From: Phalacrocorax aristotelis
Lineage: Eukaryota; Chordata; Aves; Suliformes; Phalacrocoracidae
Reading direction: 5' to 3'
Length of the DNA: 64,000 nucleotides
Assembly: GCF_949628215.1 (NCBI RefSeq)
Contig: NC_134282.1
Coordinates: 10,910,223-10,974,222 of the forward strand
Part shown: positions 51,164-60,356 of the stretch, in pieces
How the letters are laid out: each line of letters opens with the position of its first letter
Numbering within the stretch: the first letter of the stretch is position 1
Notes under the pieces: model-generated
What the model was told of the DNA's origin: nothing
The model's database searches: none
Seen by the model: the letters and a program-made list of their open reading frames with translations, nothing else
Position numbers and translations under genes: made by a program

Positions 51164-51905
51164 TGTATTGGGTTTATGTGGCAAGGTTCTGTTAGGTGGG
51201 ACAGGGGCATGCTCTGTGAGAAGACACCAGGTTGGCCCATGTTGGGCACCACCGGTTCCAGCTCCAAGATGGATCTTCTGCTGTGCAAAGCTGAGCCCAT
51301 CAGCAACACGGGTAGCACCTCTGTGGTGGTCATTTAAGAAGGGGTAAAAAATGCTGCACAGAAGCTGTGTTAGAGAAAATGTGAGTGTGAAACAGCCCCA
51401 CAGACACTGAGGTCAGTGAAGAAGGAGGGGGAGGAGATGTTCCAGGTGCCAGAGCAGAGATTCCTCTGCAGCCCGTGGTGAAGACCATGGTGAGGCAGGC
51501 TGTCCCCCAGCGGCCCGTGGAGGTTAACAGCAGAGCAGATATCCCCCTGCAGCCCCTGGAGGACCCCATGCCAGAGCAGGCGGATGTGCCCGAAGGAAGC
51601 TGTGACCCTGTGGGGAGCAGGCTCCTGGCAGGGCCTGTGGCCAGGTGCAGAGGAACCCACCAGCAGCAGAAGAGTGTGAGGGGGAAGGAGCAGCAGAGAC
51701 GATGTGTGATGAACGGAGCACAACGCCCGCTCCCTGTTTCCCTCGGCAGTAGGGTGTAGAGAAGTCAGGGGTGAAGATGAGCCCCGGAAAAAAGAGCAGG
51801 GTAGGGGCAAGGTGTTTTTTCAATTTGTTCTTATTTTTTCCTTATCCTATTCTGATTTTGATTGCCAGTAAAATAAATTTCCCCAAGTTGAGTCTGTTTT
51901 TCAGA
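51164..51905 (+). mobile_element. solo LTR of a second avian ERV type, inserted in the tandem array
   Basis: It starts TGTATTGGGTTTATGTGGCA and GTTGGGCACCACCGG and ends with an AGTAAAATAAATTTCCCC polyadenylation-like segment and AAGTTGAGTCTG. From memory of bird genomes the start and end match a common avian ERV LTR. Pyrimidine-rich array sequence lies on both sides, so it inserted after the array existed. I could not define a clean target duplication, so the right border is approximate. Confidence 0.7.
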
Positions 51906-52450
51906 TTTTGAGTTGCTTTTAAAGGCTTGCTACCTTCCTTCTCTCTGTCTCCCTGACTGAATTTTAATTTCTTGCTGGTGTTTCTTGGACCCTGTCACTT
52001 TTCAAATATTCTTCCTACATCTCCCTCTATGCAGGTCCATGTACCTATTTGTTAATTCTTGTGTACAATCCTCGTATCCTGTCACTTTTAAAATTTTTTC
52101 CTACATCTCCCTCTATCTAGCTCCCTCTTTCTATTTTTATGCCTTGCCTGTTTCTTTCCCCCATCGCTTTAGAATTTTTCTTCATCCCCTTCCTCTCCCT
52201 CCTGCTCCCTGTCTCGCTCATTCCTCCAGCTCTCTGTCCCTGTTTTTCCCTGCAGTATCTCTGCTCTCCTCTCTCCACACAGTTGGCCTGCTCCCCATCC
52301 CTCTTGTTTGCAGCATCCCATTTTCTGGCTCCCTGCCACACACCTGTGTCCCTCTGTCTTTTCTCCTGCTTCTCCTTCCCTTTTCTCCCTCCCTCCTGCT
52401 GCATTTGGGCACTGAGCCTTGCAGCCAGCAAAATACCAGGATTTCTTATG
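51906..52450 (+). repeat. degenerate pyrimidine-rich tandem repeat (~85 bp type), middle segment
   Basis: Two clear adjacent units share TGTCACTTTT(C/A)AAA and TTCCTACATCTCCCTCTAT, starting near 51995 and 52081 (86 bp apart). The sequence then degenerates into CT-rich text with CTCCCTGTC phrases. Confidence 0.75.
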
Positions 52451-52960
52451 TGCATTAATGAATAAACTCTTCCTGCCTCTGTGCCCCTGGCTGTGTGCGC
52501 AGAGCTGGAGGCTGCAGACAGGTGCAGGGGAGGGGGCGATGTGCTGTGGGGCTTTGGCAGTGGCCCCTGTTCCTGATGGGCTCCAGCTGGGGCTGGAGCT
52601 GGGGCAGCCCCAGGTATGGCCAGTGCGGCTGCGGATGGGGCCAGCCCTGCTGTGGCTGGAGAGGGGCTGCCCGGGCACGCCTGCTGGAGGAAGCCGATGC
52701 AGTGGAGCTGGCTGAGGAGGGAATCCGGGGGGTCCCACAAGCAGCTGCCCCAGCAAGGAATGGCCAGTACCCGTGGTGAGGAGGGATCACTCCAAGCCGT
52801 CCCTGTCAGAGCGCACCTCCAGCACGCGGTGCTGGGAGCGGGGTGCCTCCATCGGCTGCGTGGGACGCCGCTGGGAAGCCTCGTGGCGGAGCGTCGACGG
52901 ACCTGCTGCTGAGGCGGTGAAGGCCGATGGGTAGGTGCCAGCCCACCTACCTGTCAGCTC
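52451..52960. other. GC-rich block inside the tandem array
   Basis: About 500 bp of GC-rich, non-pyrimidine-biased sequence starting near an AATGAATAAACTCTTCC phrase. It is not related by eye to the array monomer. It could be an inserted element, an old LTR end or a non-coding exon. Open frames on both strands resemble no known family. Confidence 0.4.
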
Positions 52961-53900
52961 TTGGCTTTAGTAGTGCCTTTGCTTTTAAAATTTTCTTTCT
53001 ACATCTGTGTTTTGGGTCACTGTCCCTATTTATTATTTTTTCCCTTTTTTTCCTAGCGGGTCTCACTTTTCAAATGTTCTGTCTACTTTCTTCCCTTCAA
53101 TGTCTTTATTTTTAATTATTGTTCTATGTCTACTTTTATCAGAATGTCCCTGTTTTTTGTTTCCTGTCTGTCCTGTACCCTCTTGCTTTTAATTTGTCTT
53201 TCCTCATCATCTTCTATCCAGTTTGCCACCTTTACTTTTTAATTGGTTCTAGTCTCTCCTGTACCCACTTAAAAAACTTACTATATCTCCATCTATTTAG
53301 TTTTTTTCAGCATTTTAAAACTTTTTCCCTGTCTTCTACATGGTCACTTTTTAAATTTCTTTTCTGTCTACTTTATTCCAGGTGTCTAACCCTACTTTTT
53401 ACATTATTTCCTGTCTTTCCTGTGTCATGTTGCTTTTAAATTTTTTTCTATACTTTTATCCAGTTCACGGTCTTTAGTTTTTATTTCATTCTAGTCTATG
53501 CTGTACCCTGTTGCTTTAAAAACTTTGTTTCTATATCTTTATTTAGTTTGCTGTTCCTGTTATTAACTTTTCCCCCCTCTATTTCCTTCATCTTGTTGCT
53601 TTTCAAATTTTTTCCCCCTATGTCTTTTATCTAGTTCCTGTCCCTATTTTTTTAGTTCTTTTTTGTCTGTTGGGTACTCTCTCAGTTTTTAATTTTTTTT
53701 TCCTATGTCTACTTTTGCCTAGCTTTCTGTCCCCATTTTTAATTTTTTGTCTTCTCTGCCTTGTACTCTCTTGCTTTTAAAATTTTCTTTCCATGTCTAC
53801 TTTTATCAAGCTGTCTATCCCTGGTTTTCAGTTCTTGTTTGCCACATACCCTGCTGCTTTTTAAATTTTCTTTGGTCTTTTAGTTTAGTTTTTCTTCTCT
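52961..53900 (+). repeat. tandem repeat, ~83-88 bp period
   Basis: The anchor (T)TGCTTTTAAA(T)TTTT recurs near 53191, 53268, 53343, 53427, 53512, 53597, 53683, 53771 and 53853, giving spacings of 77, 75, 84, 85, 85, 86, 88 and 82. Each unit continues with a TCTATGTCTACTTTTATC-like phrase, a GTCCCTATTTTTTAATT-like phrase and CTGTACCCTG. Units are diverged. No stable reading frame crosses the array. Confidence 0.9.
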
Positions 53901-56900
53901 TAGTTCATCCCGAGGCTTCAGAGGGTCTCCTCTGGAGTGTAATTTGTACCCCTCCTGGTTTGTCAGTACATCTTCTCAGGTCATCCCTCTTCCTCAGAGC
54001 GAACTTTTTGTCCTCTCCTCCATCTCGCTTGCCTCCAACAGTGTCTCCCTCCTGACATCTGTACGCTACTCAAATCCCCTCCTGAGCACCTTTGTGGCCT
54101 CGAGCCTTCTTCCATCTCTCCAGCCACCTCAGCACCCCTCTATTTCTGTCACAATGCTTCCTACAAGTGTCCTTGTGTTCTGTGGCCATCCTTTAGTTCG
54201 CAGCAGGCTTTGTATCTTTCTTATTCAGAGACAACTCTTCCTCAGGCTTTCATTTTGCCAAAGAGCACTCTTACCTTCCCTCTGCCATGTCAGATGCCTC
54301 CGTTCAGTCCCCTGAGGACATCTGTACTCTGTAGATCCTGTCCCAAGCACCTCGTTGTGTCAGCAATTCTTTGTTTGTCTCTATGTCCGCGTTCCCCCTG
54401 CCCCTGGGAGCCCTCTCGTTCCTGCCATGATGCCCCTGGAGGCTGTCCTCATGCCCCGCAGCACCCTTCGAGCTCTGCAGCCCTCTTTGTGTCTCTTATT
54501 CCTTAGGCATTCTCTGTGCCCCAGAGCTCTCTTATTTATTCACTTTGATCTAGGACGTCTCCATTCTGTCGCTCATCCCCTGAGGACATCTGTACATTGT
54601 TGGGACACCTTGAGTTTTGTGTTGTGTCCCAGAGCCACCTTCTGTCTCTTTCACTCTCGGCACCCTTCTTCTGCCATCATCATGCCTCCTGAGGCCATCC
54701 TTCTGCCCCACAGCCCTCTTGGCTCTGTAGCACGCTTTGCATCCTTCTTACTCACTGAGAACCTTTCCTGATGCCATCTTTCATCTCCAGAACACTTATG
54801 TTATCCTCTATGCTAGGTAGGGCACCTCTGTTCAGTTCCTGGTCCCCTGAGGACATCTTTAATCTGTTCAAATCCCGTCTGGACTTCTTAATCATGTTCT
54901 TGAGCCTTATTTAGTCTGTCCCTCTCAGAACCCCTCTGCTAGTGTCACAGTGCCTCCTGAGGTGACGGATGTTCTCCAGAGCACACTTCTAGCTCTGTCA
55001 GCCTCCTTTGGACTTTTTTTGTTGCAATCACAACTCTTTAAGATCTCCATTCCCAAATAAGAGCATTCTTTTTCTTCTCTATGCCATCTAGAAAGTCCCC
55101 TGAGACATTCCTTGTGCTGCACAGCATTTTGGTAGCACTTCCCTTTCACTGTTATGCCTCTGAGCCTTTCATGACCCCTCTGCTCCCAGTCACCATGCCT
55201 CCCAAGACCTTTGTGTCCCACAGCCCTGCGCTGTAGTGGACTTTGCTCCTCTCTCATTCCCCCAGAAACCTGTCCTTGGGTTTGATTTTGACTCAGAGTG
55301 CTCTTATCCTGTCTGCCATCTAGGGTCTCTCCATTTGGTCCCTGGCCTCCTGAGGACATCTGTACTCTGTTCAAATCCCCTCCAGACTTCCTCCTTTTGT
55401 GCCTGAGCCTTCTTTGGTCTCTCTGGCCTATTCAGGACCCCTCTAATGGTGTCATGATGCCTACTGATGCCTTTAAGGTTGCCTGTAGCTTAGTAGCAGA
55501 CCTCACACCCCTCTTGTTCCTTCTCTCAGAAGACTTTTTGAGTCCGTAACGGTGACCCAGAGCAGTTATTTGCTCTTCTGTTCCCTCTAGCTGTGCTTCT
55601 ATTCATTCCCTGGCCCTCTGATGACATGTTTACTTGGTTCAGATCCCCTCTGGATTTAATCGTGTCCCAATCCTTTTTCTGGCTCCCTCGGGACATGTTT
55701 TTCCTCCCAGTCACAATGCCTCCCAAAACCTTCCTTATGCTCCACATCCATCTAGTAGCACTTTAGGTGGGACCATCTTTGAGCCATAGGGCACTCATTT
55801 GTTCCTCTACACTAGCTAGGATTCCTGTGTTCAGTCCCCAGCCACCTAAGACTATCTGTACTCTGCTTAGATGATCACCTGAGATCCTCCTTGTTGTCCC
55901 CCAGCCTTCTTTTGTCTGTCAGCTCCCCTCAATACCCCACTCATCATAGTCACAATCCCTCCTGAGACCTTCCTCATTCTCTGTAGCACCTTGTAGCACT
56001 TCATCTCCCTTGTTCTATCAGAGCCTCCTGTCTTCCTTTGCTATGCAGCACTCCTTTATCCTTCTCTCTGCCACCACAGGTGTCTCCATTTGGTTCCTCT
56101 CTCGCTTAGTCATCTCTAGTTTGCCTAGATGCCCCCCTGAAGACTCCAAGGCCCTCACTGTGTCTCTAAGCTTTCTTTTCTTTACCCTTCCCCCTCATAA
56201 TTCCTCTACTCTCTGTAACAATGTCATCTGAGTATTTTCTTGTACTCCACAGCACTCTTGTAGCACTTAAGGTCCCTTTCAGTTTTTTTTTCCCTCTCTA
56301 TTTCAGAGCACTCTTATCTTATTTTCTGCCATTTCAGATGCCTTCATTCAGCCTGGTTCCCTGGCAACATCTGTACTTTGAAATCCCCTTCAGTATTCCT
56401 CATTGTTGTCACTGAGGCTTCTCTGGTCTCTCAGGCCTCCTTGGGACTCCTCCACTCCCTTTGCTGAGCTCTCGCAAGACATCCCCTGTGCCCTAGTGCC
56501 CTGTTTTAGCTCAGCTGGGCACTTTGCACTCTTCCCCTCAGAACCTTTCCTGAGTCCGCATCCGTTATCTTAGTCAGTCTTTCTGTCCACTTGTGTTTGG
56601 TGCACCTCCATTCAGTCCCTGGTGCCCTGAAGACATCTGTACTCGGTTCAATTCCCATTTGAGCCCATTATATCCCCAAGGTGTTTTTTGGTCTCTCTGG
56701 CCCCTTCAGGACCTCTCCAATACTTGTGATGATGCCTCTTGTTCTGTCAGAACCTTTTCCAAAGCCCTCTTTGTGCTCTACAGCGGTCTGTTTTTCCTGT
56801 CTTATAGTATGTTTCTATTTGGTATCTGGTACCTCAGTGATGGTCTACATTGGCTCAGATCTGACCATACCTCCTCTGACATTTGTGGGGCTGAGGTTTT

Positions 56901-56960
56901 GAGCTTAATCGGTCTCTACCTACATTTGAATCACCTTAGCAGTAACTGTAATTTTTTTGT
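53901..56960 (+). repeat. tandem repeat, ~260 bp higher-order period, about 11 copies
   Basis: The anchor CCTGAGGACATCTGTACTCT (core GACATCTGTAC) or its variants occurs near 54054, 54317, 54585, 54852, 55104, 55355, 55623, 55850, 56109, 56366 and 56632. Spacings are 263, 268, 267, 252, 251, 268, 227, 259, 257 and 266. Each unit also repeats CTTTGGTCTCTCTGGCCCC, GATGCCTCCTGAGGCC, CCACAGCACTCTTGTAGCAC, CAGAGCACTCTTATCTTCC and CTCCATTCAGTCCCTGGT. Frames break repeatedly, so it is not a protein-coding repeat in its present form. Confidence 0.93.
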
Positions 56961-57116
56961 GTCGGTGAGTGGTTTGACTTAGTCTTGCAGACATAAGTGG
57001 AAATGTCAGCAGGCAGAAGCAAGCAGAGGAAATGCTGGCAGCTGGCACAAGCAGGCCAGCCAGGGAAATGCTGGCAGCAGGCTGAAGAAGGCAGCTGAAG
57101 AAGGTGTTCCATCTGC

Positions 57117-57712
57117 TGCTGGGTTAGGCTGGGATAGAGTTAATTTTCTTCACAGTAGCTGGTATGGGGTTTTGTTTTGGATTTGTGCTGGAAACAGTGT
57201 TGATAACATAGGGATGCTTTAGTTCCTGCTGAGCAGGGCTTACACAGAGTCAAGGCCTTTCCTGCCTCTCGCCCCACCCCACCAGCGAGGGGCTGGGGGT
57301 GCACAAGAAGCTGGGAGGGGACACAGCCGGGACAGCTGACCCCAACTGGCCCAAGGTATGGCCCACACCATATGTTGTCATGCTCAGCACATAGAGCTGG
57401 GGGAAGAAGAAGGAAGAGGGGGACATTCAGGGTAATGGCATTTGTCTTCCCAAGTAACTGTTATGTGTGATGGAGCCCTGCTTTCCTGGAGATGGCCGAA
57501 CGCCTGCCTGCCGATGGGAGGCAGTGAATTAATTCCTTGTTTTGCTTTGCTTCCATGCATGGCTTCTGCTTTACCTATTAAACTGTCTTTATCTCAACCC
57601 AGAAGTTTCCTCACTTTTACTCTTCTGATTCTCTCCCCCACCCCAGCAGGGGCACGGGAGTGAGTGAGCGGCTGTGCGGGGCTTAGTTGCCAGCTGGGGT
57701 TAAATCACAGCA
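57117..57712 (+). mobile_element. older solo LTR related to copies A and B
   Basis: It aligns by eye over its length with copies A and B (GGCTGGGATAGAGTTAATTT; GACACAGCCGGGACAGCTGA; AGTGAATTAATTCCTTGTTT; TAAACTGTCTTTATCTCAA). It carries many substitutions and a different segment near 57258-57290. The CRE site is changed to TGTTGTCA (57373-57380). I found no matching target duplication, so the exact ends are approximate. Confidence 0.85.
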
Positions 57713-58270
57713 CCCCGGCCTGCTGGTGTTGTGGAGGTAGACAAAGTCAAATTAGGCAGGTGCTGTAACCCAAAATAATATTTATTCTAATCAAAATCGC
57801 TTTAGTACACTGATTAACATTAGTAAACCACAGGTTCAGGATGCCACTGAGAATTAATTCTGCACAGATGACTTAAGAATTCCTAAGCTTTACAACGATG
57901 ACTCAAGATGCGCAATCACTCACATAATAAGGTGGCGGCTCTCAACTTTGGGGAGTTGCCTTGGGTGGTGTCCTGACCAAAAGGGAGAGTTCCTGACTGC
58001 AGACTCACTGCTCCAAGGAGGTCCGACTCAGTTTGCCCCACAGCGGGACCCTGTTTGTACCCAAGCTGAATCTTGTGGTCATATATGGCCATGTCCGTTC
58101 CTAGAGCCCTCGGACCGTATCTACTGGCAACTGCGTACAGCACAACAGCCACAGTGGGCAGTAAGGGCATGAGAAGTAAGGGTGCAAAAAGAATCAGCGG
58201 CCGCTTTGTTTCCACAGTCAGAAAGCCCCAGTTGTTATCAGGGCAGGTGCATCTGCCACAGTGTGGGATG
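57713..58270 (-). mobile_element. LTR-like segment, unclassified
   Basis: On the minus strand a segment ends with TTAGAATAAATATTATTTTG and GGTTACAGCACCTGCC, which looks like a retroviral polyadenylation signal and downstream region. It sits directly beside the older LTR. I do not recognise the family and could not define both ends. A 99-residue minus-strand open frame at 57916-58215 has no recognised family. Confidence 0.3.
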
Positions 58271-60092
58271 CTGTCTGAAGCAGGGGGGGATTAAATTCTT
58301 TCATAGAGTCCAACAGCAAGGATTAGTCCCTCCTCAAAGGACTGTGTGGCATGCCAGATCTGAGCATGCAGCTGGCATTGCTGAAGAGTGAACCGAGAGG
58401 TGTGCCCTGTCCCAGTGGGCCACTAGGACCAAAAGGGCAATGTTCTCTGAGACAGGTGGGGATTGAGATGTGCCCCAGGAAGGCTCTTGACCCTTTCTCA
58501 GGTGAAAGAGCAGGAGAGTTAGTTGAGCATCATGTAAGCAGAGCAGATCAGAGAGGTTTGGCTGGTTTTGTCAGAACAAAGTTGCACAGTCTGATGTACT
58601 TACACTTGAATGCACTTAATCCTCTATTTTCTTTTCTTCTGGCTGACACTGGAATGTCTGTTTTTCCTGCTCTTGGAATTTGTGTATCCAACTTTTAAAT
58701 TGGCTGATCAGGCTGTTGCACTCGTGATGGCTTCAGAGGGGGTGCTCTTTAAATTAGGACTCTTTGACATGGATCTTGGTTTCCTTGAAAATCCTTTTGC
58801 TGGGGCACCTCTCTTAGTGAGCACAAACTGAAAAGTGCTGGAAAAAACATTTTATTCCATTCTAGTAAAATGTAGCTTATTTAAGTGGTAAAAGGAGCAT
58901 TTGTGGCACTTCTGCACGTGAGGAATTCTCCATTTGCAATCTGTGTTTTCAGTAGTTTCACCATGATTCAAATATGCATTTAATAGTTCTGGTTTTATAG
59001 CTGAATGAAGGAGGTATAAATGTGTTTAAACTTTTTCAAAAGGTGATTACTACTTTATCTTATAAATGTTTTAACAATCAATGCTTTAAAAAAAATGAAA
59101 AGCATCTCTAGAGCTATGATTCCATAAAGATTTTAAAGGTGAGGGTTCTTTTTTTTTGGTGGTGTATTTACAAAAAAAAGAAGCACAATATGAACAAAAT
59201 ATATTAGTTTCAAGTTTACACAATTGTCCTAACACTTACATTCATCACTCAGGTAAGTTCACCCATTTTATCACCATGCTGTTTCTTTTCAATTAATACT
59301 AGAAACTGCTTGGTTTCTTCAGCTGCTTGAGTTGGCGCTTAATAATGTAACTGCTTTTAGAAATTAATTGTGAATATAAATATAGCTTTTTAAAGGTTCA
59401 TTATCTCAGCTAATTTCATTTTCTTACGTAATCTGCTGTTAAATGGATTTGCAGCTTTTTTGTTGCTTATGAAAGCCCAACTAACAGTTCTTTTGTGGTT
59501 TGGTTCAGTACTGCAATAGTAAAAGACTTTGATCTTCATTGGTTTTATTATGAAGGGTTTTTTTAACAATTACATTTTCCCCTTCCCTCAGAAACAGCAC
59601 ATGCAAGTTTCTTTAGCTTGGGAAATTCAGCTATAGGGCTTTAAGACACTTGTATGTTTGCAAATCTATATCTATAAGGATAAATATTTATAATATGCCA
59701 TATAAATGCACATACCCTTCCTGTTGCAAATGCCATTTCTAACAGGAAATCCACTGTCCTAAACCACAAGTATGGTTTCCTTGGTATTCCCAATTTGATA
59801 CAACCCTCTAAGCTCACTGTTGTTACCTGTATATTATGGCAATGGACTCTAATGTGACAGTTTCATTTTCTGAATTAAGTCGTTTACACTAGATTTTACC
59901 ACCTGTAGCTGTGCGTACAGAGGTGGATGAGGCTCAACAGATCTTTCATGTTTCAGTCTTAGATCCATTCAGAGAAAAAGAACAGTGCTGCACACTTTCA
60001 AATATATTCAAATATTAAATACTGTTTAAACCTTTAGCATGTTGTTCATCATTATGGAAGTCTCACTCTAGCTGTTATTTTTGTTTCGCTTG
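58271..60092 (-). other. COL4A4: COL4A4 3' flank and 3' UTR
   Basis: AT-rich sequence downstream of the COL4A4 stop. Antisense AATAAA hexamers at 59544-59549 and 58851-58856 are candidate polyadenylation signals; the true one cannot be chosen here. No other gene recognised. RHBDD1, which converges on COL4A4 in mammals, is not visible in this window. Confidence 0.5.
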
Positions 60093-60356
60093 TTAGCCAT
60101 GCTTCAGGCACACCTGGCATCTACTGATTTTTTTCCTCTGCTCTCGTCCTTCTTTAAGAGTTCCTGACAGAGGGGCTGATGCAAACTGCAATTCGGGCAT
60201 CACAGTTGTTAGCCAGAAACTGTATTCATTAGCAAAAAACTGACATGTTCCCCGCTGACCCTGGCATTCAATGAATGGTGCTGATCTGAAGTCTTCTAGG
60301 CAACTTCCAGGTGACATAAGGGATTGTCCGCCACCCTGATCACCAGATCCAGTGTG
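60093..60356 (-). CDS. COL4A4: COL4A4 terminal coding exon, end of NC1
   Basis: The acceptor is GTTCTTTCCAG. The exon encodes [51 protein letters not shown] and [11 protein letters not shown], then TAA at 60093-60095. It is 88 codons in phase 0. Confidence 0.97.
   Translation of the reverse strand, partial: HTGSGDQGGGQSLMSPGSCLEDFRSAPFIECQGQRGTCQFFANEYSFWLTTVMPELQFASAPLSGTLKEGREQRKKISRCQVCLKHG

Noticed and set aside
52117..52740. Minus-strand open frame of 207 codons across the array and the GC-rich block
   Set aside because: It joins unrelated DNA classes, is purine-rich low-complexity in its second half and has no recognisable family.
53747..54771. Overlapping plus-strand open frames in the tandem array, considered as a repeat protein
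   Set aside because: The same repeat phrase is read in different frames in successive copies and stops recur, so no repeat-protein frame is conserved.
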